Assembly (NCBI RefSeq): GCF_029168945.1
Contig: NC_083604.1
Span: 63,318,211-63,382,210 of the forward strand
DNA: 64,000 nucleotides
Origin: Cannabis sativa
Taxonomy: Eukaryota; Streptophyta; Magnoliopsida; Rosales; Cannabaceae
Direction: 5' to 3'
A program made the position numbers and the translations under genes. The notes below the pieces were generated by a model that made no database searches, was not told where the DNA came from, and saw only the letters and a list, made by a program, of their open reading frames with translations. Shown here piece by piece: positions 25,195 through 37,100 of this stretch (its first letter is position 1; the number at the start of each line of letters is the position of its first letter).

Positions 25195-27665
25195 TCACCA
25201 TCGACAGATACCAGGTGCTTCCATATGGCTCATGGCAACTACCTCATCGTACTTTGATGGATACACAAAACCCCACAGCTGCATTGCAATGGGAAGAACT
25301 TGAAGACATTTTTCATTCAAAGCCTTTATGAGACATTATAAAACTTTACAGAGTTCATGTGATGTTCTACAGAATCATATAGGGCGTGCAGTGTGTGAGC
25401 CACTAGGTTGGGAAAAGGATGAGAGTGAGACCCAAGTTCCAACCTGAGACCTCTTGGTATTGAGGCTCAATTAGGAACCAAGTGTGCCAATGAAAATATA
25501 TATATATTTTTATAGTTCATGCTTGCACCTATCTGAATGTGTCGATGTGCTTAAACTTAGCGTGCAGATGACTAATCATATGTGAAAGAGATAGTAAGCT
25601 TTGCACCCACCTCAATTTCTTTTACTTCAAAGTCCTCTGAGTGTGCAAGACAAGGGTTCCCATAGGTTTCCGAGACTGAGCTTGATCCGTTTAATCTAAC
25701 ATAAATAATTTAACATAAATAAATAAAAAAAGCATTGAAAAGACAATGAAATTACATCTGCAATTCACCATTCACCAAATTTTAATCTTCAATAGAAGGT
25801 TTAAAGAAATGAGGAGTACATACTCTCTTATTTTTTGTTCTTTATTTCTGAATAATAGAATATAGGAGGCGGAAACTACTTACAGATCATTGTCCAAGTA
25901 TAGTGCAAAGTGACCACCCCCGCCAATTGCTAAAAAGTCAAGGGAGCACAAAGTGAAATAGCGATTCGCACCTGTTTGTTTACTGCAATTAGTTCTCTCT
26001 CAAAGAAATAAATGTCTAAAATAGCAAGTAGAATCTATGTAGGGATTTCGTAACATTTTGCAGTTCTCTACTATTTTCTGAAATACAGATACCTGTAGGG
26101 TGAAAGATAACAGGATGACCAGGTCTATCTGTGAAAACAAAAGTCGTGTTTGATCCCTGTTCATAATTCAAAGTCACTTACAGAGAAAAGAAAAGAGTCA
26201 CTGAACGAGCTTGAAGAAAGTACATCTTTCAGTATTACCTGATATTTTTTCTTGTTGGTTGGGTTTAAGGGTGCCTCGACCAAGCCACCAAAAACTGCAC
26301 CTTTACGATCTCCAACAACCTGAGATTATTTGAGTCATAAAGCAGTCATCTTCAGCATACATACATAAATTTGTAGTTAAAATAATAAAAAAAAAAACTT
26401 CTTTTCTATTGTTTTTTCATTTTTCTATTCTACAATGTCAGTATTGTTATTATAAAGCTCATTTATTATTATGACAAATTTGATACAACTTTGAACATGT
26501 ATCAAATTTAGTTAGCACACCACCATAGCAGCATTTTCTATTTATAAAATACTATAGCATCGCTACACTACAGATGCTCTTAGGCAGTATAAAGGGCTGT
26601 ACCATAATCTAAACAATTGATTATTTTTCAACAGAAAGCTCTGAGAAAGTTTCGCCATAGATTTTCAAAATGAAGTGCTTATGCCACTGCCAAGTAAAAG
26701 TCTTGATAGAAAACAAACTTTTACCAGTAAACTGAGGCCAGGCCAAATCATGCTCCTTCTGTATAGTGTTGAAAGTGAAATTCCATGCCTCCATGTGCTA
26801 CACAGAACAATAAAGAGATTTAGAGACAAAAGCAAAATCAGAAACACCAGCAGTTTAATGGAACTTTCAAAAACATATTACTCAAAAGAAAAACTTCTCA
26901 TCTTTTTAACCTGTATAATAATATCCATTTCCGTCCTTGAACAAGTGGTGGAAGTGAAGCATAGAGAGCAGTTCTTGTATTCTCCGAAAGAAGTAATGAA
27001 GGTTCAGAAACACCTGGAAAGTCACCCGAAGATTCTGGCTCATTCACTTTTTGGATAGGTCTCATCTCCACTCCAGAGTTATCATTATTAGCATTATTGT
27101 TACCATCAATTCTCAAGTTAGAATCACCCCTGCGATCCTGATTTCGATACCCACTAATTCTAGCAGCTTGGCTAACAACCCTTCCAAGAGTTTGTTTTCC
27201 CTTGGAAAATAGACTTCTCCTTCCACTATTTTCTTTCATTGCAGAGTTAGGTGGGGGATTGGCCTGCTCCACTTTCTCATCAACCTTTTCATCTAAGTTT
27301 GGATTATCTCCAGACTTCGGAGATGACAAAAGCGAGTAAAGAAATGCAGAGAAGGAAGAAGTATCTGGACCAACACCTACATCTTCAGAACCCTCTTCAC
27401 CAATTGACTCAACTTGATTTCTTTTCGACTCAGTCTCATCTACCTGATAAAACATCATACATTGTTAAAAGCTGGAACAAGGGTGTTTGATCTGGAGAAG
27501 GTCTTCATTTGATATGTATAAGGATATCAAGGGTGTTTTTTTTCCCATTTACGACCAAAATGCTTCCACATTTCATCCTAAATAAAGTAAATTATCAATA
27601 GCGCAAGCTAATCTTGGAAGCTTTATCAGATATAAGGTTCTCCATTATTCATGAATTTTAGGTAC

Positions 27666-27700
<35 letters not shown>

Positions 27701-28070
27701 TATATAAATATTTCACATTGAATTTAAACTCTAGCAAACTAACCATCCCCATAACCCATCCTAATAATCAAATTATCATCACAAATACATAGAGCCAAAA
27801 CAAAAACGGACAGATTAAATATGTGTCCGTATAATCAACTTCATTGATCGCCGGTAAATGATCAAAAACCAATGAAGAAACTTAATGAAAGCCGAAAAAG
27901 CTCCGCAGGTCAAAAGAGAGAAGAAAAGAGAAAAATATACTTACAGAAACCGGAGAAGGTGAGGTGGGTTGGGACTTGGAGGGTTTATCCGAAATGGGGT
28001 TGAGGAAGACGGTGGTGAGATCAGATACAAAGTGGGCAGCTTTGCTCCGCATGGATTGTTTTCTTCCCAT
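25195..28070 (-). CDS. TLDc-domain protein (OXR1-like), 8 exons
   Basis: Minus-strand exons: 28070-27945, 27443-26911, 26797-26725, 26319-26239, 26156-26093, 25971-25884, 25695-25611, 25278-25195. They total 1134 nt, 377 residues, and all junctions are GT-AG and in frame. The start is MGRKQSMRSKAAHFVSDLTT, a conserved N-terminus in plant members. Residues about 45-200 are polar and low-complexity, rich in Ser, Asn, Asp and Glu. The TLDc domain runs from about 206 to the end: QGRKWILLYSTWRHGISLST, YRRSMIWPGLSLLVVGDRKG, GAVFGGLVEAP, NRYFTLCSLDFLAIGGGGHF, ALYLDND, ETYGNPCLAHSEDF and LWGFVYPSKYDE, ending EAPGICRW. TLDc proteins are linked to oxidative-stress protection and, in animals and yeast, to V-ATPase regulation. 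The plant role here is inferred only from family. Confidence 0.93.
27669..27696. repeat. (TA)n microsatellite
   Basis: About 14 TA units in intron 1 of the TLDc gene. Likely length-polymorphic. Confidence 0.85.
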
Positions 28071-28510
28071 ATTTTATATTAATTAATATAGCGAGAAAAC
28101 CTGATAATTATGAACTCCTAACCACTTATCCGTAATCCCCAATCCTTCAATTCATTTAGTCAAGATTCCAAATATCCCACTTCCTCTTTTCTATTATTTG
28201 AGCTTTTTTTTCAAAAGATATAAAATTTATTTTGGATTCTGTGCCACAATTCAGGCAAATGAAGAAAGAGAAGAAAACTATGTACAAAAGCACAAAAACA
28301 TCTATATCTATGTTAGTTCTGTGTGAAGGACCAAACCAAAGGCAGAAGAACCGGGGAGAGAAGAGTGTATATGACGCTAATATTTACTTTTCAAATTTGT
28401 TGAGGTCGTCGTCTTGTTCCACCCAACCCCAACTGAAGCTCCAAAAGCTAGTCAGATTTCTCTTTGTTTAATTCTTTCTTATAAAATACTTGTAAACAGC
28501 TAGACAAATT
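28071..28510. other. Spacer between the TLDc gene and the tRNA gene
   Basis: It contains the TLDc promoter and 5' UTR on the minus strand. One 79-codon plus-strand frame (28232-28471) has no recognisable domain and may be chance. Confidence 0.45.
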
Positions 28511-28583
28511 GACTCAATGGCCCAATGGATAAGGCGCTGGTCTACGGAACCAGAGATTCTGGGTTCGATCCCCAGTTGAGTCG
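28511..28583 (+). tRNA. tRNA-Arg (anticodon ACG)
   Basis: A 73-base cloverleaf. The acceptor stem GACTCAA pairs with TTGAGTC, with discriminator G. The D arm holds the A box (TGGCCCAATGG). Anticodon stem CTGGT/ACCAG encloses loop CTACGGA, giving anticodon ACG. The T arm is TTCTGGGTTCGATCCCCAG with a perfect B box. There is no intron and no encoded CCA, as in nuclear genes. A T-rich stretch from about 28590 can end pol III transcription. Confidence 0.96.
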
Positions 28584-28597
28584 GTAACATTTGTCTT

Positions 28598-28730
28598 TAA
28601 TATTTTTTCAAAATCACCAAATTTCATTTGAAATGGACCAAATAGTCCAAAATCTACGGCCCAGCCCAAACAATGTCAGCTAGCTCTAGAGATGGATAAT
28701 AGCATTCTTCTGAAAAATATTATTTAATGA
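28598..28730. repeat. Direct repeat, copy 1 (tRNA 3' flank)
   Basis: About 130 bases, from ATTTTTTCAAAATCACC to the AATATTATTTAATG region. They recur with moderate divergence at 30477-30596, with about 1.75 kb between the copies. Confidence 0.75.
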
Positions 28731-28765
28731 ATTATTAATTAGAAGTCTAGATTTTTTTTTTTTAG

Positions 28766-28840
28766 TGTAGCGTAATGGTATTTTACAATCAGTTAATAGC
28801 TTAATAGCTTTAAGGTCCTAAGTTCGAACCCATGACCTTT
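28766..28840 (+). repeat. tRNA-derived SINE head (degenerate)
   Basis: A pol III A box TAGCGTAATGG (28768-28778) and B box AGTTCGAACCC (28821-28831) lie 42 bases apart. They have no tRNA cloverleaf around them. Spacing and sequence match the 5' end of a plant SINE. The 3' end and target duplication were not found. Confidence 0.4.
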
Positions 28841-30974
28841 CTCTTTTTTCCATCCCTCCCTCACCACTAAACTAGCCTTAGTGGCTTAGAAGCCTAGGTC
28901 GTAGTCCATATATTCTTGAATTTCAATATGAGTTTACTTTAAATTCAAGTTTCAAATTACATCAACCTTAACATGTGGAATAGCTCACCTTTTAATTATA
29001 CTCGTTGTCACCAACTAACTATTGCTTGTTACTTATGACTAGTGTTTCTTCAAATGTTTATATTTAAGAGATTTTTTAAATATTTTGGGATGTTTTTGCC
29101 AAAATAAGAATTTTCTCAAAATTTTAGAAAAATATGGATTTTATGAATCAAAGTTTTAAAATCTAAATTTTTATAGTCCCAAGCCATTCCCTTAGCCGAG
29201 TAGAGCCACCATATAAGAGTTGGTCCGATAGAAACGATGCGGTGAAAGAGTTTGTAGAGTGGCTTGGCCCCATGACCTTTTTTGGATGAGGAGCTTTTAT
29301 ACAAGATACTAAATTTAAAAATAATTACATAAGCCACCATTTTTTGTAAAATATTTAATTTATTACTTTGTAAGAATGTTTTTTTATATTTATACGATTT
29401 TTCAAAAAATAACACGAAAACAATATAAAATCAACAAGAAAACTACATCAAATTAATATGAAAAAAAATATCAAAATAACAACAAAAAATAACATACATA
29501 TAACAAAAAATCAACAACAAATTAACAAGATTACAACATAAAAAGACCGTATTTTCTATAAATAAAATCAAAAAAATCGTCAAAATGTTTAAAATTCTGT
29601 GAAACTATGAGCATGTTTGGTAGTGTTTTCTGTTTTTTGTTTTCAAAAAATTATTTTTAGAAATGAGAACAAAAAATAGTTTTTGAAGCTTTTAAAAATA
29701 AGTCATGTTTGGTTAGTGTTTTTTAAAAACAATATTGACCAATAGTGAATTGGTTTTTAAAACAGAAAACAACCTTTTGTTGTTTTCAAAATTCTTGTTT
29801 TTTGTAACTTTGTTTTCTGAAAACTGTTTTCAAAAAACACAGCCAACCAAGCTAAATTGTTTCAATTTTCAATTTTTAAAAACAAAAAACAGTTTTTTAG
29901 TTATGATGCCAAACATGCACTATATTTTTGTAATTTTTTTGTTGTTTTTATGTTTTTGTGAAATAATCCCCTAAATTTACCCTAAATAACTTTTTTTTTG
30001 GATTATTTTTAAAAAAACAGAAATAACAAAAAAAATTACAATAATATGATTGCTAAATTTAAAATATTTTTAAGGTTTTTAAAATTTATTTACATACAAT
30101 ACGGTTTTTTATGTATTTTTATATTGTACTCTTGTTATTTTGTTGTTGAATTTTTGTTATTTGTTATATTATTTTGATGTTATTTTTTTTAGTTATTGTC
30201 ATTTTTTTTTGTTATTTTCTTATATTTTTTTATAGAAAATCGTAAAAATATATAAAAAATTAAATGCAAAATTATTACAAAAAATAGCAATTTATATCAT
30301 TTTTTCCATTTTTTACTAACACACAGTATTTTCTACATTTATACTTTTTGTTATTTTCTTCTATACTTTATTATCTTTCTAAAACTACAAATATATTGTT
30401 TATATTCAATCTGCAATCATCTAATATACTTTATAATTTTTCGTTTTTCTATTTTGTAAAGATATACACTATCTTTAATATTTTTCAAAATCACCAAATT
30501 TTATTTGAAATGGTCCAAAATTTACGGCCTAGCCCAAACAATGTTAGCTGGCCCTAGAGGTGGATAATAGCATTCTTCTAAAAAAATATTATTCAATGTC
30601 TTTTCATATATTATTGGGATTTTTTCATTAATATACATTATAGGTAAATTAATTACAATTATAACGTTAATTTGACATAGCAACACAAAGTACCGTCCTC
30701 CCCATTATGAATGCCGACCAATTGTCAATTGGTCAACAAAATCAATTCACCCAGGCGCTCGTGCACCACCTGCATCCAACAAATAGCTTCATTAATTACA
30801 TTTTATTTTTCTTTTTTGTAAATATAAAGTTTTCACGAAAATCTAAAAACTTTTTTTTTATTTTGTTTTGTTTTTTTTTTTGTTTGAGCGTCTTTCTTTT
30901 TAATTTTTTTTTGGCTGAATTTCTTTCTTTTTTATTTATTTATATACATAGATATGTATTATTCGAAAATTCTA
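28841..30974. other. AT-rich intergenic DNA, no gene seen
   Basis: Long T- and A-rich runs. 29600-29920 contains inverted TTTTCAAAA/GTTTTTTG-type segments suggestive of a decayed MITE. Open frames here are low-complexity (Phe/Leu/Lys-rich) and not supported. Confidence 0.5.
30477..30596. repeat. Direct repeat, copy 2
   Basis: Matches 28598-28730 (shared TCAAAATCACCAAATTT, GCCCAAACAATGT and GGATAATAGCATTCTTCT). The tRNA gene itself is not duplicated. Confidence 0.75.
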
Positions 30975-31330
30975 AAATGTACCGATACATCTCTATATCT
31001 TTTAGTATCTTAAATAAATTTTAGTCAATTTTTTTTATAGTAATGTACATTATAGTTATTTAAGACATCTTGCAAAATTTAAAAAATTCGGAAAAGTTTA
31101 ACACGCCGAAAACAAGGTTCAAACAGTGTGTTGCACGTGTGACTATTTTATTTTAACGCATATAAAATAACCTGTTTGAATATTACTTTCTATACTGTAA
31201 ATTTTTCTGAATTTCTCAAAATTTTGTAAGATATCTTAAATAGCTATAACGTACACGAATATGAAAAAAAATTAGACTAAAATTTTTTTTTGGATGCCGA
31301 AATAAGTAGAGGGTGCATCAGTACATCCCT
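30975..31330. mobile_element. Foldback/MITE-like element
   Basis: Long imperfect inverted repeats. ATGTACCGATACAT near 30978 pairs with the sequence around 31315-31326. ATTATAGTTATTTAAGACATCTTG (31049-31072) pairs with the segment ending near 31253. Inner arms TTCAAACAG and CTGTTTGAA (31118-31126, 31172-31180) continue the hairpin. There is no coding capacity. Exact ends and TSD are unclear. Confidence 0.55.
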
Positions 31331-31700
31331 TTTAAAGGGGTGCATTGTATAATCACCCTATATTATTTTTACTTTGTTTAATTTTAAAAATTATTTTCTA
31401 ATCAAATCACTACTCGAATAAACTTTAAAATAGTATTATTGTGATTTATTCTTCAATGTGATCATTTTAAAATATGAAAAATATATATTTTTACAGTTTT
31501 CGAAATAAAAAAAAAACCATAAAGTTACAGATAAAACTATTATATACTGATTAGTTACCATTGAATTATATATATATTTTTTAAAAAAATTACTCTATTT
31601 TTTTTTTTTTCAAAACCATCGGATTATATTATGTGTGAAAGAAAATTTTGTAAAGAGTTTTTTTTTTTTTTTTTACACTTCAAAATAATTTTTTTTTGTA

Positions 31701-31880
31701 TTTCTACGGAAATTCACTTAGCAAACCACATAGTAACTAATGAAACAACTTAAATCACAACCAAAATCTACATAGCAACCCACATAAAAACTACTGGAGG
31801 AATTACCGAAACAACCTAAACCATAAATTTGAAAGAAGTAAAAAAGTTAAAAAATAGTATATGAGATAATTCCCCATTTT
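31701..31880. repeat. Diverged dispersed repeat, copy 1
   Basis: About 180 bases, from TACGGAA through CATAGCAACCCACATA to AAAAAATAGTATATGAG. A second diverged copy lies at 32221-32402. Family unknown. Confidence 0.6.
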
Positions 31881-32220
31881 GTAATTAGTTTCTACAATAA
31901 AACTAAAGGTTACTAAAAATGTATCTTAATAATATTAAGATACTATAACATAATTTGCAAAGCAAAATACTAAAATATTATTTTGAAATAACTAATTACT
32001 AAAACAAATACTATAATATATATATATATAATATATATTTAACTAGCAAGCACTTTATTTATTGTAACTTATTCGTTTATTTTGATTTATTAAATATGTT
32101 TGAAAATAGCATAAATGTTACTAAAAAACGAAACATAAAGTATAATAAATAATAAGAATAAATATAATTGAAATGTAACTAAAATTTATATGAGATAAAT
32201 AAAATTAAGGGGTTTTTCCA

Positions 32221-32402
32221 TTTTTACGGAATTCTACGTAGAAACCCCTATTGCAACTAACAGAGCAACCTAAATCGCAACTAAAATCCGTATAGCAACC
32301 CACATAGAAACCACCGGAGAAACAACTTTAGAAACCCAAACCGTAAATTTAAAAAAAAAAAAAAAAGTTAAAAAATAGTATATGAGGTAATTTCCCTAAA
32401 CT
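32221..32402. repeat. Diverged dispersed repeat, copy 2
   Basis: Same order of blocks as 31701-31880 (ACGGAATTC, ATAGCAACCCACATAGAAAC, AAAAAATAGTATATGAGGTA). Confidence 0.6.
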
Positions 32403-32691
32403 TAATCTAAAACTAAAATTAATTAAAAAAAAGTCTTAAAAATATGCATTATTTGTAATGAATTTAAATTAATTTATAAAACTTATACGTGCACTAGTTC
32501 CTTAAATAAAATTAAGGTAACATAAATGTCGTTACATAAAAAAAAAAAAATAAAGTAACTTAAAAGTATTTTAAATAACATAATATAATACACAAATAAA
32601 CATATAATTTTAAAGGTAACCAATTTAAAAATTAAAAGATATACATGTGAGATATTTTTATTTTAAAGTAGATTATTTTATAAAAAGTAAC

Positions 32692-33470
32692 TGTTGCCCC
32701 TGATTTTGCCCAATATACGTGGACCAACCAGATACAGACACGTGGATCAAGCAAATCGCAATATCTGCTAAGTGTTTATGCCATAAGGTAACGTCCGGGA
32801 CGTAGTCCCCGGAGAAGGCACATGGAACCTCGTGTGCCCCCGGAGACTCGAATAGCGCTAAGGCATCTCCGCGAGGTGTCAGGTTTCTCTTGAGCAATCA
32901 AGTCGCATTAAATGCCGCATGGGAGGAAGCGTGTTGGGACTGCTACACGCAATAAAGTCTGACGGCACAACCTCCAACCAGCAGCGGCACAGTAATGATC
33001 ATTTAAGTCTAGCGACGGCTACACTGTGAAGAGTCACGTCAATCAAAAGACAAAAATGACATTCCATATAAAAACCCTACAGCACCTAGGGATTTGACCA
33101 TGCATTACTCATGATATATTCATTGGGAATACCCAACTTTATGGATACTTACAGATACACTTGTAAGGACAATTCTAGGGATTACCCCACCAAAAACACT
33201 ATAAATACCCCCTCAAAGCTCATTAAATGGGATCGAGAATCTTGGGCTGCATATGAGCAAGTAGAGTAAATACTCACCAAGAACATTCTCTGTATTTATA
33301 AGGGAGAATCTCTCCCAAGTATATTCTCTGTATTAAAGACATCCATAAATAAAAAAGACTCGTGGACTAAGGCTCATTAACGCCCCAACCACGTAAAAAT
33401 CCTTCTCTCACTTTCTTACAGCTCAGTAATTTTATAATATTTTATTAGTTGCCGAAAATCTCGGTCAACA
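32692..33470 (+). repeat. 5' LTR of the Tat element
   Basis: TGTTGCCCC..GGTCAACA. It contains TATAAATA at 33200-33207 as a likely promoter, and several AATAAA-like motifs near 33345-33352. An open frame on its minus strand (32673-32897) is also present in the other LTR and is not a gene. Confidence 0.95.
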
Positions 33471-33490
33471 TTTTGGTGCTTTCATTGAGA
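33471..33490 (+). other. Primer-binding region of the Tat element
   Basis: TTTTGGTGCTTTCATTGAGA follows the 5' LTR directly. I cannot name the tRNA. Confidence 0.5.
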
Positions 33491-33531
33491 GCTGAAGAAA
33501 GCCACTATAAACGAACACTTGACTTCACAAA

Positions 33532-34084
33532 CATGGTGGAGACTAGAAGTACTCGTCAGCCTCGCCCTCTTGAAGACGCTCAAGACCCGAATGAGGAAGA
33601 TGTAACCTCAAGAGCAGAAGAGGGGTCCGAGGAAGAGGAAATAATCCCCGATGATGACTACGAGGGAAACCTCGATGAGTATGCCTACGACGAAGGTAGT
33701 TACTCGAAACTGGTGCTTCTTAGACAAAAAGCTATCGATCACGAAGCCGAGATCGAAGCTCAGAAAGCGCAAAACCAGAAAATGCAAGAAGTAATGCTGG
33801 CCATGCAAAAAGCCATGGAGGCAGCTGGCATTCACGTGCACCCCAAGGCAATGACCGCTGGACTTGACAAGGAGCCAGCGACGTCTTCGCCTAGTTCCCA
33901 ACAGCAGAAATCTAGGGAGCCTAGCCCTATAAGGTACCCTGCTGAAGGGAACCAAACAAAAAACCCTACCTCTACCCCAGGGCGAAAGAAAAAGGCGCAG
34001 GATCCGCGAAAGGTCCGCTCAGATTTCCCTAAAGGGAAAGGTCCGCAGAGGGGCAAGCCCCAAAAAGGGAGCTTTGGCCCTTAG
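33532..34084 (+). pseudogene. Tat gag, N-terminal part
   Basis: The likely start is MVETRSTRQPRPLEDAQDP, 62 bases after the 5' LTR. The region is acidic (EEGSEEEEIIPDDDYEG), followed by a heptad-rich coiled-coil segment (KAIDHEAEIEAQKAQNQKMQ) and a basic Pro/Lys-rich stretch. It ends in a TAG stop at 34082-34084. The same frame continues directly with the rest of gag, so the stop is most simply a nonsense mutation, not a natural gag end. Confidence 0.75.
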
Positions 34085-34111
34085 GATCGAGAGGACCGAA
34101 AAAGCGTTTCC

Positions 34112-37100
34112 GTGCACCAAGAGCCCGGGGGTAGAGGGAGAAGAAGACAGAGGTGTCCTCCCGTTGATCTGAGAAATCAAATCAATGGGAACCAAGGTGA
34201 TCTCCGAGATCACCTTGACCAAAAAAGATACGGACCCACGGTCTCCACGGGTACGTTAAATGAAGGAATTATGGCGGAACTCGCCATACTTCGAAAAGAC
34301 ATTGCCCGAGTCTCCCGGAGACAGAAAGGAGATGACTCCGACTCAGACTGCAAGGATCGGGAGCCATGTGCTAAGCACATCTTAGAGGCGGAGCTCCCTA
34401 AGAACTTCAAGATGCACGAAATGGCAGCATATACCGGGAACTCCGATCCTAGCGACCACTTGTCACGGTTCAACCGTGTCATGACGGTCATGAGGGTCAG
34501 CAATGACGCCAAATGTCTGTGCTTCCCACTTACCCTAAGTGGGTCCGCGGAGGAATGGTTCAAAAAACTGGAACCAGGATCCGTGGGCTGTTGGAACAAA
34601 CTACAGACCAACTTCCGAAGACAGTTTGTCGCCGCAAGAAAGGTCAATCTGGAGGTCAGTGCCTTGACTAATATCAAGCAACTGCCCACCGAGACCTTGA
34701 AGAATTATATAAAGAGGTTCCGAGAGGAAGCCTCGAAAACCAAGAAAGTTGACGACGGACAACAGCTTGCACTTCTCCAAGCAGGCATCCGCACTGGGAC
34801 TCCTTTCTGGAATGAACTACAGCAAGAAGGAGCTGCTAGCCTTCAGGACTTCCAGAAGAGAGTCCAAAAATATATCAACCTCGAAGAAGCCCAAATCGTG
34901 GCTTACGAAGGATACTATCCCACCGGGATAGCAGGGTACATGCCCGGAGTATCGCCCTCGGGCACTGCCCCGACCGCCACTCCACAAGCAAGTGGCATAC
35001 AATTTTCTGCTACCCCCGGATATAGCCAGGGCCAAGCCTTGGCACCAGCATCATCCCATTTTGGCAACCCGTCCGGAGTGAATGGACAAGCTCCTTCACA
35101 CTCTGCTCCGGCTGCTAGTCTGGCAGGCCCTTCCCAGGGTTCGAGGAGTAAAAGGTCCTCCAAGGGCAGCACCCGGACGGGAGAAAAGCGCCAGAAAAGG
35201 GGGTACACCCCCCAGTATACTCAATACACGGAGCTGTCGGACTCCCAAGAACGTGTGTACTTTGCTACTAGGCAAAATACACACTACCGGAGACCACAAC
35301 CGTTGTACAAAGATAGTTCCCGGAGAGATCCGAGCAAGAGATGCGAGTACCACAACGACATCGGTCATAGCACCAATGAGTGTAAAAATCTCAAGGACGA
35401 GATTGAAAATCTCATCCGATTAGGCCACCTCTACGAGTGGATCAAAAATAGGTTGCCCCACCTCAATCCGGGCCAGGCGACTGCGGGTATGCCTCAGGGA
35501 ACACCGGGGGGTACAGCCGGAGCATTGGCTCCAGCTGCTCCCACGGGCGACGCCCCGCACATCCCCGGTCTGCCGCCCCGGCCTAATGGAAGGGTAGCCA
35601 TGATCTCCGGAGGTCCCCATATCGGAGGAACTACTCGCAAGGAGCTTGAGCGATACGCAGGGGCCGCAAAACACAGTGAGGTTTGGGAAGTTACTCAATT
35701 CCCAGCTCAAAGGCCCTGGTTGATGGTCCAACCCATCACGTTCACGGAAGAAGACGCCAAGACAGTGCGCTTCCCTCATCATGACCCATTGGTCATAGAG
35801 ACCCCCATTGCGAATAAAGTGGTGGCCAGAGTCTTAATTGACAATGGAAGTTCCGTGAACCTACTCTTCAAGGATGCCTTCACCGCGATAGGCTTGACGG
35901 ACCAAGACCTCTCACCTAGTGGGTCCCAGCTCACAGGGTTTAACGGGACGACACTTATCCCAATGGGAAAAGTAAGGCTCCCAGTCACCTTGTGCCCGGA
36001 CACCCCCCAAAGCACATTTAAATACTGCACTTTCGTAGTGGTGGACTGTCCGACAGCCTACAACGCGATCCTCAGCCGACCGGCCCTGGTAGACTTTGGC
36101 GCAGTCACCTCGATTCGGCACCTGTGCCTGAAGTTCCCAACCCGGGAGGCCAGAATCGGAACGGTGAGGGGAAACCAGGGGGAAGCAAGACAATGTTACA
36201 TTGTCGCAACCCACCTGCCCGTGCTAATGGTCCGGGAGTCAGCTGAGCCAGAAGAGGCTGAAGAGGATGAGTTAGACTCCCGTGTGGGGTCTGAAAGAAT
36301 TGTGGAACCAATGGAGGACGTCGAGGAAGTATCAGTGTGCGACCTCGACTCCACCAAAGTACTCCGGCTAGGGAAGAACCTAGATCCGGAGGAAAAAGAA
36401 AAAATAATAAAAACACTGAAGGGCGCCATCGACATCTTTGCATGGCGCCAAGAAGACATGACTGGCATAAGCCCTCATGTCATCACCCACGTACTCAACG
36501 TCAATCCGGACATGCCCCCCGTCCAGCAAAAGCGACGCCCGCTCGACTCGGTGAAAGCCGAAGCTCTGGAGAAAGAGGTGGACAAGCTTTTGACTAACGG
36601 CATGATCCGCGACGTATACTATCCAGAGTGGCTGGCCAATCCGGTTCTAGTGCCCAAGCCGAACGGAACTTGGCGAGTTTGTATAGATTTCACAGATCTA
36701 AACAAAGCTTGTCCAAATGACTGCTTCCCGCTGCCCAGGATTGACCAGATGGTAGATGCCACTTCTGGATTCAAACTGCTATCCTTCATGGACGCCTATG
36801 CTGGGTACAACCAAATAAAAATGCATACGGCAGACCAGGAGTGCACTAGCTTCAGGACCGATAAGGGGGTATACTGTTACTTAGTCATGCCCTTCGGACT
36901 GAAAAACGCCGGAGCAACCTATCAGAGAATGGTTAACCGGATGTTTAAAGGCCTCTTAGGGCGAAATATGGAGGTTTATGTAGACGACATACTCGTCAAA
37001 TCCAAGGCATGCAACAGCCATGCAAGCGACTTGGAAGAATGCTTCGAAGTGGTCCGGAGATACGGCATGAAGCTCAACCCAAAGAAATGCACCTTTGGGG

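Noticed and set aside
26675..27058. 127-codon plus-strand frame opposite the TLDc gene
   Set aside because: Shadow of TLDc exons 2 and 3. The minus-strand gene has in-phase exons and conserved motifs.
28232..28471. Possible 79-residue gene
   Set aside because: No recognisable domain. It lies in the presumed promoter/5' UTR of the TLDc gene, and the length is within chance.
28766..28840. A second tRNA gene
   Set aside because: A and B boxes are present but no acceptor or anticodon stem forms; better explained as a SINE head.
29116..31024. Frames rich in Phe, Leu and Lys
   Set aside because: Products of T- and A-rich sequence, with no motif or start context.
32673..32897. Minus-strand frame, similar to 53457-53753
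   Set aside because: Both are readings of Tat LTR sequence with no domain. Repetition is due to the two LTRs.
34210..36468. Several minus-strand frames over Tat gag-pol
   Set aside because: GC-rich shadow frames of the 1175-codon sense frame. No motifs.
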